From assembly GCA_964623505.1 (NCBI GenBank), contig CAZUSP010000003.1, positions 1-37,914 on the forward strand: a stretch of 37,914 nt of DNA, read 5' to 3'. The stretch comes from CAZUSP01 sp964623505. Lineage in GTDB: Bacteria; Patescibacteriota; Minisyncoccia; Minisyncoccales; UBA1441. Positions within the stretch are counted from its first letter, which is position 1; each line of letters begins with the position of its first letter. The notes beneath the pieces are model-generated. The model was not told the origin of the DNA, did not search any database, and saw only the letters and a list, made by a program, of their open reading frames with translations. Below, piece by piece: positions 1 to 7,322 of the stretch. The translations under genes were made by a program, and so were the position numbers.

Positions 1-30
1 ATTTTCCTGCCAGCTGTTTTCTGTTTTCAT
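1..30 (-). CDS. Start of an unidentified gene, cut by the window edge
   Basis: On the minus strand an ATG at 30-28 overlaps the TGA stop of the metalloprotease gene (ATGA overlap) and stays open to the window edge, giving MKTENSWQEN. The four-base overlap is the usual arrangement for translationally coupled genes and also occurs at 30963-30966 in this window. Ten codons are too few to identify a family, so the call rests only on the overlap geometry and the open frame. Confidence 0.4.
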   Translation of the reverse strand, partial: MKTENSWQEN

Positions 31-1724
31 GCCGAGGGCTTTAAAGATAACATTTCATTGATCTTTCGGCGAGTCCTTAACCCAACATAGCCAGTGCCCC
101 GGGACAGATTGGCCGGCTTTAAGACGTCATCGGCATGTTTTTCCTGAAAACGAATAACCGCTTCCCGGGTAAGCCGGTAAAAGTTTCCCGTCACTAGTCC
201 GGCCGGATATATTTCGGGATCTTGAATGGCCAAAAATAGCTGCAATGCTTTGACCTCATCGCTATTGGTCAAGCCAAAAGAAAGATCTCGCTCAAAAGAA
301 GCCAAGGGAATGTTTTGCCGCCTGGCCAAGACTAGGGCAATCTGGCTGCGCAGATAATCAACCTGTCTCTCCAGCCGCCTTATTTGTTCTTGGAGTTGGG
401 CGATCAACTGTTTACTCCGGTCGTGCGGTGTCGTAATCGCTTCCCATTTAAAGGGTGCATAACTCTCGGTTCCATTAAAGCCAGATTGTTTGCTTTGAAT
501 CGACGGAAGGATGGTCAAAGAGTAGTATGTGCTGCCAAAATTAATAATTTCAATCTCGCCATTTTGATACTCATTCAGGTTAAAAAAACCAATTCGGGTT
601 TTCCCCTGACGATCGATCAAAACATAGGGCACTCGAAAAAGAGTTTCTGATTGGCCAAAAAACCTAATCCTTAAATCTCCGTCCCCGCCAATGAAGCGAA
701 GCCACTGGGCTCCCCAGTTCTGCAGTTGATCAGTCGCGGCCAAAGTAGTCCCTCTATTCAAAGGCAAAAAATTAGTTCGAGGGATAATCCTGATGTCTTC
801 CAGGTTCTTGCTGCGATAGCAATAATGCTGCCCCAAAGAGCAGTTGTTGACCAGAACAGCAATAGTCCAATTCGTATATATCCGGGCAAAATCCTCCTGA
901 TAGCCGTTTTTAATCAAAGCCTCGTTGATCGAGGCAATGCCGATCTTTGGAGAGTGAAGAGAATCGACTAATATTTCCACCCCATAATGATCAACCAAAT
1001 ATTGAACAAAAAGATTCAAGGCGCCATAATCGCCGATCCTTCCTTCCCAGCCAACCAGGGAGTTGTCCGGATGCTCTAAAAATGTCTTGGCCCGCCGCTG
1101 AAGATTGCTTCCTTCGTAGATTCGGTCATAGTTCATAAGGGTCGGGGCATATTCAGCCCTGGCCTCATTAAGCCAAACCTCTTCCGTCACCTGATGCCTC
1201 TTTTCCTTCCGGTGATAAGTGATCAGGTGGGTCAGTTCATGGGCCAGTATGCTCCGAATGTAGTAGTCGTGCAAATGATCGCTGTTGAGATAAACCATCT
1301 GTCTGCCATTGGAAAGCGGATTCTGAAGCCGATCCTGCTGATCAATGGGTCGAAAGTAGCCCCCCGCACCGCCTCTCATTGGATGAATCAAAATATAGAT
1401 CTCCTGCCCTGGAACTGATGTGTCCCCATCCCAGTGATAAGTGCTGCTTAAGATAGGAAAAATGTTCTTATCAAGTTCATAAGATAATATTTTTAGAAAA
1501 TCTCGCCCTTTTTCCCGGCCGCCATCATCAAGCCCGTTCCACCATGTTTGTTCAACATAAAACACTCCTCGATCGCTCTTCTCCAGCAAAACGGCGCTGA
1601 TCTCTTCCCGGGCAAAACGGTCATGGCGACTATCAATAAAAAAAGTCGTCGCCTCGGCCGAAACAGAGGCAGTCCAAATAAAAAACAGGCCGCTGATCAA
1701 TAACGTCTTGGCAAAAATTTTCAT
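27..1724 (-). CDS. Secreted zinc metalloprotease (HExxH, gluzincin-like) with C-terminal peptidoglycan-binding domain
   Basis: The 565-residue product starts with a signal peptide or membrane anchor (hydrophobic residues 6-22, ending VSAEA). A zinc protease motif HELTH lies at residues 162-166, followed by a downstream NEARAE around 186-191 that could supply the third ligand (Glu187), the layout of gluzincin peptidases. Residues about 435-465 form a charged coiled coil (LIAQLQEQIRRLERQ). Residues about 470-560 look like a PG_binding_1 domain (VKALQLFLAIQD, then TREAVIRFQEKHADDVL and GYVGLRTRRKINEML), which in other proteins anchors enzymes to the cell wall. The inferred role is an exported peptidase acting at the envelope; the substrate is unknown. 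It is followed by an ATGA-overlapping gene. No Shine-Dalgarno is visible before the ATG at 1724. Confidence 0.8.
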   Translation of the reverse strand: MKIFAKTLLISGLFFIWTASVSAEATTFFIDSRHDRFAREEISAVLLEKSDRGVFYVEQTWWNGLDDGGREKGRDFLKILSYELDKNIFPILSSTYHWDGDTSVPGQEIYILIHPMRGGAGGYFRPIDQQDRLQNPLSNGRQMVYLNSDHLHDYYIRSILAHELTHLITYHRKEKRHQVTEEVWLNEARAEYAPTLMNYDRIYEGSNLQRRAKTFLEHPDNSLVGWEGRIGDYGALNLFVQYLVDHYGVEILVDSLHSPKIGIASINEALIKNGYQEDFARIYTNWTIAVLVNNCSLGQHYCYRSKNLEDIRIIPRTNFLPLNRGTTLAATDQLQNWGAQWLRFIGGDGDLRIRFFGQSETLFRVPYVLIDRQGKTRIGFFNLNEYQNGEIEIINFGSTYYSLTILPSIQSKQSGFNGTESYAPFKWEAITTPHDRSKQLIAQLQEQIRRLERQVDYLRSQIALVLARRQNIPLASFERDLSFGLTNSDEVKALQLFLAIQDPEIYPAGLVTGNFYRLTREAVIRFQEKHADDVLKPANLSRGTGYVGLRTRRKINEMLSLKPSA

Positions 1725-1756
1725 AACTTAGTCATTTTAACACAAGAAAAATCCAG

Positions 1757-1936
1757 TTAAAGCCGGCTCGACCGCCAACCCCGGTAGATATTAACCGCCC
1801 CAATCACAATCAGGACGGTGGCGACAATAAAAGCCAAGGTGACCAAAATCACCTTCGGGTTGGCCAAGATTAAAATGCCCAAGGCAACCAAAACTGCTCC
1901 CTGGATCAATCGATAATAGCGACTTAGACCAAACAT
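1757..1936 (-). CDS. Small two-helix membrane protein (59 aa)
   Basis: This short gene starts at the ATG at 1936-1934, inside the last codons of the MscS gene in another frame (13-base overlap), and ends at TAA 1759-1757. The product begins MFGLSRYYRLIQGA and holds two hydrophobic segments separated by NPK: residues about 10-26 and 29-50. It ends in a basic tail RGWRSSRL. The topology resembles HdeD or DUF308-like fragments, but I do not recognise a family. The overlap with mscS suggests coupled translation, so it may be an accessory of that channel; this is inference. Confidence 0.6.
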   Translation of the reverse strand: MFGLSRYYRLIQGAVLVALGILILANPKVILVTLAFIVATVLIVIGAVNIYRGWRSSRL

Positions 1937-2946
1937 TGACTGCCAACAATCTTAATATCCGCCTGATCCAATTGTTCCTTCAAGCGCAAACTTATATCTT
2001 GATGAATTCTCTTCATTTGATCATAATCACTTGTTTCCAGATCATAAAGGATCTCAAAAATCATTCCATCGGCGCCGAACTGCTGAAAGGTTAACTGTCC
2101 GCGGGTCACCATCTCCTTTTGTTCTAAAATATCACCCACAATCCTATCCAGTTGCTTTAATTTATCCGCTTCAGTTTGATAGCTGACCCCAAAGATCAAA
2201 GACATCTTGGTCCCTTTCTTTTTGCTGTAATTGTAGATTATTTTTCTAGCCAGTTCTTGATTGGGCACCAAGATACTCTCGCCGTTTGGAGCTCTCAAAC
2301 AAGTAAAGCGAAGGCCGATTCTTTCAACCCGGCCCCGGGTCAAGCCGGGCCCTCCCCTGGAATCGCCAACGACGATAAAGTCCCCCTCTTCCAGGGCGCG
2401 ATCGGAATAAAGGGCAAAAGAGGAAAACAACTCCAATAATATCTGCTGGGAAGCCACCGCGAAAAGAATGCCGCCCACCCCCAAGCCGGCCAAGATGACG
2501 GTCAGATTATATTCCAGTTTCCAAGCGATAACCAAAATCGCCCCGATCCAAATTAAGACGTCGGCAATTTTACTAAAAAGCTTGAAAGAGGTAACGCTTC
2601 TTCTTTTTTCTTTTCGATCAGCGATCAAAGAATCCATTTGGTAGGTGATCGATCGATGCAGCAACCAGGCCAGATAAACAACAAAAACAACAAAGAAAAT
2701 CAATGATATCTCTCGTCTCGCTTGCAGACCACTCAAAGAAAAATAAGTCGCCAACGAGACGCTTAAAAACAACCAGCGTATCTTTAACGCTCGAATCAAA
2801 GAATAAAAGAATGTGTGACGAAACCGGCCTTTCAATAAAAGCAGGTTTCGGAGAATAAACAGATCAACTAGTTTTAAACCACAAAGAAGGGCCAGAAACA
2901 CCACTATGGCCCGCAATATTATAAAAAGGACATCTTCTGGAAACAT
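1924..2946 (-). CDS. MscS-family mechanosensitive ion channel
   Basis: The 340-residue product has several N-terminal membrane segments (from about residue 8), a pore-lining helix region (AGLGVGGILFAVASQQI) and the soluble MscS beta domain with its signature ALEEGDFIVVGD and LRAPNGESILVPNQ, then a mixed alpha/beta C-terminus. MscS channels release solutes on hypo-osmotic shock. The length is between the 286 residues of E. coli MscS and larger homologues. The start MFPEDVLFII is only three bases after the stop of an upstream 39-codon gene, and the 3' end overlaps a second tiny membrane gene. These three genes look like one coupled unit. Confidence 0.9.
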   Translation of the reverse strand: MFPEDVLFIILRAIVVFLALLCGLKLVDLFILRNLLLLKGRFRHTFFYSLIRALKIRWLFLSVSLATYFSLSGLQARREISLIFFVVFVVYLAWLLHRSITYQMDSLIADRKEKRRSVTSFKLFSKIADVLIWIGAILVIAWKLEYNLTVILAGLGVGGILFAVASQQILLELFSSFALYSDRALEEGDFIVVGDSRGGPGLTRGRVERIGLRFTCLRAPNGESILVPNQELARKIIYNYSKKKGTKMSLIFGVSYQTEADKLKQLDRIVGDILEQKEMVTRGQLTFQQFGADGMIFEILYDLETSDYDQMKRIHQDISLRLKEQLDQADIKIVGSQCLV

Positions 2947-2949
2947 TTA

Positions 2950-3069
2950 TCAAGATGACCGGCCCATTCGATCACGCAGGTCGCCCCAGATGATCTTGAC
3001 CGACTTAATGATTAAGAACAAAGGCAGTAATTTTAACAATACCTTTTCACTGAATTTATCCCACTCCAT
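2950..3069 (-). CDS. Tiny hypothetical protein upstream of the MscS channel (39 aa)
   Basis: The ATG at 3069-3067 opens a frame MEWDKFSEKVLLKLLPLF with a short hydrophobic stretch (LLKLLPLFLII) and a basic end GDLRDRMGRSS, stopping at TGA 2952-2950, three bases before the mscS ATG. The same frame is open further upstream without an ATG, back to the stop of the GerMN gene (about 25 more codons, including LFFGPGFLFAFSKEKWNNRV), so a TTG or CTG start giving a second hydrophobic segment is possible. The tight spacing supports a real coupled gene, but no family is recognised. Confidence 0.45.
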   Translation of the reverse strand: MEWDKFSEKVLLKLLPLFLIIKSVKIIWGDLRDRMGRSS

Positions 3070-3144
3070 GATAACTCGATTATTCCATTTTTCCTTCGAA
3101 AAAGCAAACAAAAAACCTGGCCCGAAGAACAGCTGCCCGCCAGA

Positions 3145-3657
3145 TTAAGGCTGAAGCATTTCTTCGGAAGACTCGCCCTGAACTGTAATGATCACTTCAA
3201 GTATTCCTGGAAACTGTTTCAGGGTGCGATTAATCTGTTCCCGCAAGGGAATAACCGTTGCTGAACCAGCTACTTGACCAAGCTCTTGGCTGAAGTCAGC
3301 ATAAGCCGTTCCCTCTTCTACCCTGAGACTGTTCAATCTCGTCCCCGCTGGAATGGAGGTATCAAAAGTGTCTGATTCGGCCAGAATGGGTCCGGCGAGA
3401 AGAAGCCGCAGAGCCTTTTCCGCCCCCCATTCGTTAAATAAAACCGTCCGGGAAACCGGCTGGACCATCTCCTCATAAGCGGCCGTTCCTTCAGCCATCA
3501 TTTCTCGATTAACAAAATAGACATCAAGGCTAACTTCGTTGTCGTTTGGAACAAACGGCTGATCTTGATCTATTGGCCGAAAATCTCCTCGGAAAATAAA
3601 GATCAGGGCGCCCAAAACAACCAAAGCCAAAACAACGATAACCATATTTTTAGACAT
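3145..3657 (-). CDS. Membrane-anchored GerMN-domain protein
   Basis: The 170-residue product has an N-terminal anchor (MSKNMVIVVLALVVLGALI) and an extracytoplasmic domain of about 125 residues resembling GerMN: a beta-strand start VSLDVYFVN, the helix EKALRLLLAGP, and the conserved AGTRLNSLRVEEGTAYADFS followed by IPLREQINRTLKQFP. GerMN domains occur in GerM, in LpqB and in many CPR proteins; their biochemical role is unclear. The gene has its own promoter (3689-3717) and is followed by small mscS-linked genes. The anchor is nearly identical to that of the next gene upstream (MSKNIVVAIVVLIVLIALIL), although the exported domains differ. Confidence 0.8.
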   Translation of the reverse strand: MSKNMVIVVLALVVLGALIFIFRGDFRPIDQDQPFVPNDNEVSLDVYFVNREMMAEGTAAYEEMVQPVSRTVLFNEWGAEKALRLLLAGPILAESDTFDTSIPAGTRLNSLRVEEGTAYADFSQELGQVAGSATVIPLREQINRTLKQFPGILEVIITVQGESSEEMLQP

Positions 3658-3688
3658 GGTAATAAGTATTAATTATGACCACTAAATC

Positions 3689-3717
3689 ATTCTAACATGT
3701 AATAGCTGTTGAAACAA
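3689..3717 (-). promoter_or_regulatory. Sigma70-type promoter for the GerMN gene
   Basis: Reading the minus strand, TTGTTT (3717-3712) and TAGAAT (3694-3689) are separated by 17 bases. The predicted start of transcription is about 25 bases before the ATG at 3657. The -35 box overlaps the end of the preceding gene's terminator, which suggests compact back-to-back transcription units. Confidence 0.6.
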
Positions 3718-3746
3718 AAACACCTCCCGATTAAGAAGGCGCTTTT
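3716..3746 (-). terminator. Intrinsic terminator of the 3760-4149 gene
   Basis: On the minus strand a twelve-pair stem (with G-T wobbles) runs from AAAAGCGCCTTC through a seven-base loop to GGAGGTGTTTTT and continues into a T-rich tail. It lies 14 bases after the stop of the 129-residue gene. Confidence 0.6.
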
Positions 3747-3759
3747 GAAAATCGAAATA

Positions 3760-4149
3760 TTACTCAACAACTTCCGCCTCCGGCTCATTCTCAACTCCAG
3801 CCATCGGGGTTACCTCTATAATCTCAATGGGCAGGCCCCACATGTGGATCCCGATAAAACCTTCAACCTTCCGCCCCCGAAACTGGACAGCGAGGCCATC
3901 ACTTTGGAAATCTTCGCTCAGGTTGATTGGGTAGTACTCAATCCCATCATCTCCCAAGATACCGAAAAAACCCCCGGCCAGATCAATGCGGGCGACAACA
4001 CCGGTGGCGCTGATGATCTCCGGCTCATTATCGGGAGCGAGCGGAGCGGGCTCAACCCTAGTCAACTCCTTTCGGTCTCCGGTAAAAAGCAAAATCAGAG
4101 CGATCAAAACAATCAAAACAACGATCGCAACAACAATGTTTTTAGACAT
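3760..4149 (-). CDS. Membrane-anchored small-domain protein, paralogue 1
   Basis: The 129-residue product has an N-terminal anchor (residues 1-23, then a basic TGDRKELTR) and a domain of about 75 residues at 45-120: GVVARIDLAGGFFGILGDDG, YYPINL, FQSDGLAVQFRGR, and HMWGLPIEIIEV. The same pattern is repeated in the next gene upstream (4244-4594), so the two are tandem paralogues. The short all-beta pattern resembles an OB-like fold found in uncharacterised small proteins of archaea and bacteria; no function is established that I can name. The acidic tail ENEPEAEVVE may be a spacer. The gene has its own promoter (4193-4220) and terminator (3716-3746). Confidence 0.65.
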   Translation of the reverse strand: MSKNIVVAIVVLIVLIALILLFTGDRKELTRVEPAPLAPDNEPEIISATGVVARIDLAGGFFGILGDDGIEYYPINLSEDFQSDGLAVQFRGRKVEGFIGIHMWGLPIEIIEVTPMAGVENEPEAEVVE

Positions 4150-4192
4150 CGTAAAACAAAAAATTAATCATTAGGCTATCGACCCAATGGTC

Positions 4193-4220
4193 ATTCTAGC
4201 ATCAGACAATATAAGTTCAA
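4193..4220 (-). promoter_or_regulatory. Sigma70-type promoter for the 3760-4149 gene
   Basis: On the minus strand TTGAAC (4220-4215) and TAGAAT (4198-4193) are spaced by 16 bases. It sits between the two paralogous genes, so the downstream copy can be expressed independently. The leader to the ATG at 4149 is roughly 35-40 bases and contains no clear ribosome binding site. Confidence 0.6.
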
Positions 4221-4243
4221 GCAAACCCACTCTAAGACCGGGG

Positions 4244-4594
4244 TTAATCCGTCAACTCAACTTCTTCTTCAATCAACCACTCTTTCATATGCGTAATGGT
4301 AACGGCCTGTCCCCAATTGATCCCATCTCTCGGCCGGATCACCGTCATCCCTTGAAATTCAACCAATATCCCGTCCCGAGTGAACTCTGGGTCAAGATTG
4401 ATCGGGCGATAATTGCCACCATCTTCCGACAGAATGCCCCAAAACCCGTCCCCCGCCGATATCTTGACCACTAGACCTACTCCGCTCACTGGTTCGCTTT
4501 TTGCAAACAGGTCGGGCCCTAACAACAAAACCACCGCAATAGATGAAAAAACAAGAATCAATCCGATGATCAAAATAATTACCCTAGCGTTCAC
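4244..4594 (-). CDS. Membrane-anchored small-domain protein, paralogue 2 (GTG start)
   Basis: The 116-residue product carries an N-terminal anchor (about residues 4-27) and the same domain as the neighbouring 129-residue protein: GVGLVVKISAGDGFWGILSE, YRPINL, FTRDGILVEFQGM, and WGQAVTITHM. The start is a GTG at 4594-4592 preceded by GGAAGG, one of the few Shine-Dalgarno-like sequences in the window; the overlapping ATG one frame away hits a stop at once. It begins 10 bases after the SIMPL gene, so it probably belongs to the rubrerythrin-desulforedoxin-SIMPL operon. Function unknown. Confidence 0.65.
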   Translation of the reverse strand: MNARVIILIIGLILVFSSIAVVLLLGPDLFAKSEPVSGVGLVVKISAGDGFWGILSEDGGNYRPINLDPEFTRDGILVEFQGMTVIRPRDGINWGQAVTITHMKEWLIEEEVELTD

Positions 4595-4604
4595 ATCCTT
4601 CCGA

Positions 4605-5402
4605 TCAATTGATCTCGTAAGTTATGCTAACGTTAACCTCGATCTTGTTTTCGCCCGGCTCAATCGAAGGAGCGGTTGACTGCGGTGCTTTTAGGTAGCC
4701 AGCCGCCATGTCGCGCGCCCAAGAAACCACCGGACTATCCTCGCTAAAATTGGTTAGGCGCTTCAGTCTGATCCCAAGCTGATCAGCTAAAATCTTGGCC
4801 TTGTCTTTGGCTTGAGTAATTGCTTCGGCCCGCACCTCCGCCCGGATGCTTTCCTGATTCTCAACTGAAAAACTCAAGTGGCCGACCTGATTGGCTCCTT
4901 TTTCGGCTGCACCCTGGATAATTTCTCCGATTAACTCAAAGTTTCTGATCTTGACCTCTAAAACTTGACTCACTTCATAACCCACCAAAACTCTCTCTCC
5001 TTCATTCCATCTTCCAAGCTCGCGCCATTCATAACGGGGGCTCAGGCTGAATTGAGTTGTCTTGATATCCTTTTCCGACAGCCCTATTTCCTGCTTTAAG
5101 AATGAGATTACGGCATTCATCTTCCTGGTATTATCGCCCATTGCCTGCTCAACCGTTTTCGCCTCGCTGCTAACCCCTAAATTGACTTGGGCCAAATCAG
5201 GTGAAACAAATCTCTCGGCCCTTCCGCTAACCATGATCTCGTGTTGAGCCGGCGGGGCCACCCCGATATACTGATTCTCTTTGAGTCGATTAAAGAACTC
5301 GACGACCGCCACCACCGTAGCCACCATCAAAAAGATAGTCGCCACCCCCAGCAAAGAATCTAGTTTCAGGCGCCAATCTGAAGATCCCTTTAAAATATTC
5401 AT
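4605..5402 (-). CDS. SIMPL-domain (DUF541, YggE-like) envelope protein
   Basis: The 265-residue product has a membrane segment at about residues 18-37 and a SIMPL domain from about 55 to 262. Recognisable family features are the start ITVSG-like IMVSGRAERFVSPDLAQVNLGV, the KEIGLSEKDIKTTQFSLSP stretch (KTTQFSLSPRYEW), the middle GYEVSQVLEVKIRNFELIGE, and the repeat-rich AKDKAKILADQLG. E. coli YggE of this family is linked to protection from oxidative stress. That fits its position 10 bases after desulforedoxin and rubrerythrin, but the link is inference. Confidence 0.85.
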   Translation of the reverse strand: MNILKGSSDWRLKLDSLLGVATIFLMVATVVAVVEFFNRLKENQYIGVAPPAQHEIMVSGRAERFVSPDLAQVNLGVSSEAKTVEQAMGDNTRKMNAVISFLKQEIGLSEKDIKTTQFSLSPRYEWRELGRWNEGERVLVGYEVSQVLEVKIRNFELIGEIIQGAAEKGANQVGHLSFSVENQESIRAEVRAEAITQAKDKAKILADQLGIRLKRLTNFSEDSPVVSWARDMAAGYLKAPQSTAPSIEPGENKIEVNVSITYEIN

Positions 5403-5412
5403 AATTTAAGAA

Positions 5413-5580
5413 TTAATTGTTTTCTTCCTCAAAGGTGTGTCCCTCCGCCGAACCAGCTGCATCATTGACTAAAAGCTCCATTGGCTGCCCACAGCAAACC
5501 AACTGCCCATACCCTCCATTCAAAACCTGAACAACACTGCCGCAAATACGACACTGATAGATTTGGTTCTTTTTCGCCAT
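5413..5580 (-). CDS. Stand-alone desulforedoxin (Dx) domain protein
   Basis: The 55-residue product has one desulforedoxin domain: YQCRICGSVVQVLNGG, then VCCGQPM, giving the FeCys4 ligand set Cys10, Cys13, Cys29, Cys30. In superoxide reductases of the desulfoferrodoxin type this domain is followed by a catalytic SOR domain; here the protein ends about 20 residues later (EGHTFEEENN), so only the electron-transfer part is present. I chose the ATG at 5580, one base after the rubrerythrin stop, because a longer reading (to 5670) would run through the rubrerythrin gene and precede the conserved MAKKNQIYQC start. Likely an electron donor to the adjacent rubrerythrin. Confidence 0.85.
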   Translation of the reverse strand: MAKKNQIYQCRICGSVVQVLNGGYGQLVCCGQPMELLVNDAAGSAEGHTFEEENN

Positions 5581-5581
5581 G

Positions 5582-6157
5582 TTAGTATTGTTCACATTTA
5601 ACTTGGAAATATTCTCGATCATGATGACAAGATGGGCATCTCGGCGGAGGTTCATAGCCCTGATGGACATAACCGCACTCTCGACAGACCCATTCCACCT
5701 CTCGGTCTTTCTTGAAGATGGTGCCGGCGGTTATCTGATCAAGAATTTTTTGATAACGCTCTTGATGATGTTTCTCGGCCAAAGCAATGGCTCGAAGACG
5801 GCCAGCCACTTCCGGCCAATTTTCTTCTTCAGCTATCTGGGCAAATTCCGGATACATTTTTTGATATTCATACCCCTCTCCAGCAATAGCGGAACGAATG
5901 TTCTCTTCGGTCGTTGCCCAAATCAAGGGGGCCGCTAATGAAAATGAAAGCTGCCCGGCTTTTTCAGGATTGAGCTCGTTAATCAACGTCCAGAGAGTTT
6001 CCGCGTGTTCTTTTTCGTTCTCGGCCGTCACGGTAAATATTTCCGCAATCTGCTGATATCCTTCTTTTTTTGCTGTTTTGGCAAAAAATTCATACCTATT
6101 CCGCGCCAGGCTCTCTCCGGCAAAAGCAGTTATTAGATTTGTTATTGTTCGCTTCAT
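5582..6157 (-). CDS. rbr: Rubrerythrin
   Basis: The 191-residue product has the two-part layout of classical rubrerythrin. The N-terminal diiron four-helix bundle shows the ligand helices AGESLARNRYEFFA, ENEKEHAE, AGEGYEYQKMYPEFA and AEKHHQERY. The C-terminal rubredoxin-like FeCys4 site is WVCRECGYVHQG followed by CPSCHH. The enzyme reduces hydrogen peroxide using electrons from a rubredoxin-like donor, and protects anaerobes from oxygen. The next gene, one base downstream, is a desulforedoxin that could be the donor. A good promoter (6168-6196) lies immediately upstream. Confidence 0.93.
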   Translation of the reverse strand: MKRTITNLITAFAGESLARNRYEFFAKTAKKEGYQQIAEIFTVTAENEKEHAETLWTLINELNPEKAGQLSFSLAAPLIWATTEENIRSAIAGEGYEYQKMYPEFAQIAEEENWPEVAGRLRAIALAEKHHQERYQKILDQITAGTIFKKDREVEWVCRECGYVHQGYEPPPRCPSCHHDREYFQVKCEQY

Positions 6158-6167
6158 AATAACTTAA

Positions 6168-6196
6168 ACTATAATCCTTTTGGGAGCTCAAATCAA
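6168..6196 (-). promoter_or_regulatory. Sigma70-type promoter for the rubrerythrin operon
   Basis: Minus strand TTGATT (6196-6191), 17-base spacer, TATAGT (6173-6168). The -35 box overlaps the stop codon of ychF. Predicted transcription start is a few bases before the rbr ATG at 6157, so the leader would be only about four bases long. Confidence 0.55.
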
Positions 6197-7251
6197 GCCC
6201 CGGCCTTGATCTCAATAACATCTCCGTCTTGAACCAGGTAATCCCGGCCTTCGGTTCGGACCAGTCCCTTTTGTCGGGCTGAAACATAGCCACCGCTTGA
6301 GACCAGGTCTGACCAGTTAACTACTTCCGCTCGAATAAACTTCTGCTGAAAATCAGTATGGATAACACCCCCGGCTTGAGCCGCTGTTCTGCCCCGAGGC
6401 AAAGTCCAGGCCCTGACCTCGTTCCGTCCAACCGTAAAGAAGGTGATCAAGTTGAGCAGACTATAAGAGGCCTGGATCAGTTGACCAAGACCGTCAGCCA
6501 GCCCCATCTCTTTTCTTTCGTTGTCGGTCAGATCGGCCGCCTCTAATTCGGTCAGTACGTCTAGAATCAGCCATGATTTTCCCTGGAACCTTTTTTTTGT
6601 TTCTTCGGCCACCTCACTCTCCGCAGCATTAATCAAAAACAGCCTTGGTTTGGCTGTCAAAAACTGATAACGAGCAACTACTTCTTGATCAAATTCAGTC
6701 CGCGAGATCTCGACCAGCATCTTCCCCTCTTTGAGCCATTGGCCGAATCGGTCAAGAGTTTCGCTTTCTTTAACCGCCTCCGGCAGCTTGGATTTGATCT
6801 CTTTCGTCAACGATTCAATTCTGCTCTCGATCGTTTCAAGGTCTTTTAAGGCCAGCTCGGCATCGAGAATCTCCTTTTCGGCCCAGGGGTCTATCGCTTT
6901 CTGGATGTTGATAACTGACTCTTTCTGAAATCCTCTTAAAACATAGATCAAGGCATCAACTTGTCGGATATGGGAAAGAAATTTGTTGCCCAGCCCCTCT
7001 CCCTGGCTGGCCCCTTTGATCAAGCCGGCAATGTCTACAAATTCAACCGTGGCCGAGATCTTCTTTTCGCGAGGAAAGATGCCAGCCAGAGCCGTCAGCC
7101 GTTCGTCGGGAACAGCCACCACCCCTAGATTCGGCTCGATGGTGCAAAAAGGATAGTTGGCTCGATCAACTTGCTTTTTAGTAATGGCTTGAAAAAGAGT
7201 TGACTTGCCGGTATTGGGCAAACCAACTAGGCCAACTGATAAAGAAGACAT
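6193..7251 (-). CDS. ychF: Ribosome-binding GTPase/ATPase YchF (Obg family)
   Basis: The 352-residue product begins MSSLSVGLVGLPNTGKST, with the P-loop at residues 10-18 in its usual place for YchF (N-terminal). The switch region DIAGLIKGASQGEGLGNKFL, a coiled-coil insert (about 125-165) and the C-terminal TGS domain (LITFFTVGRNEVRAW, then VHTDF-like VIHTDFQQKFIRAEVV and DYLVQDGDVI) follow in order. YchF/OLA1 proteins hydrolyse ATP and bind ribosomes. A 16-residue extension to 7299 is possible but carries no family sequence, and a -10 box lies inside it, so I use the ATG at 7251. Confidence 0.93.
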   Translation of the reverse strand: MSSLSVGLVGLPNTGKSTLFQAITKKQVDRANYPFCTIEPNLGVVAVPDERLTALAGIFPREKKISATVEFVDIAGLIKGASQGEGLGNKFLSHIRQVDALIYVLRGFQKESVINIQKAIDPWAEKEILDAELALKDLETIESRIESLTKEIKSKLPEAVKESETLDRFGQWLKEGKMLVEISRTEFDQEVVARYQFLTAKPRLFLINAAESEVAEETKKRFQGKSWLILDVLTELEAADLTDNERKEMGLADGLGQLIQASYSLLNLITFFTVGRNEVRAWTLPRGRTAAQAGGVIHTDFQQKFIRAEVVNWSDLVSSGGYVSARQKGLVRTEGRDYLVQDGDVIEIKAGA

Positions 7252-7257
7252 ACACAC

Positions 7258-7286
7258 ATTGTATCTCAAAAAAAGATCATTGACAG
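7258..7286 (-). promoter_or_regulatory. Promoter placing ychF on a leaderless transcript
   Basis: Minus strand CTGTCA (7286-7281), 17-base spacer, TACAAT (7263-7258), then only six bases (gtgtgt) before the ATG at 7251. The expected transcription start falls on the start codon itself. Confidence 0.5.
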
Positions 7287-7322
7287 CCCCCGAAAACAAG
7301 AATAGAATACATTCAGCAACGG

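Noticed and set aside
7252..7299. A 16-residue N-terminal extension of YchF
   Set aside because: It has no YchF sequence, would move the P-loop away from its usual N-terminal place, and overlaps a -10 box.
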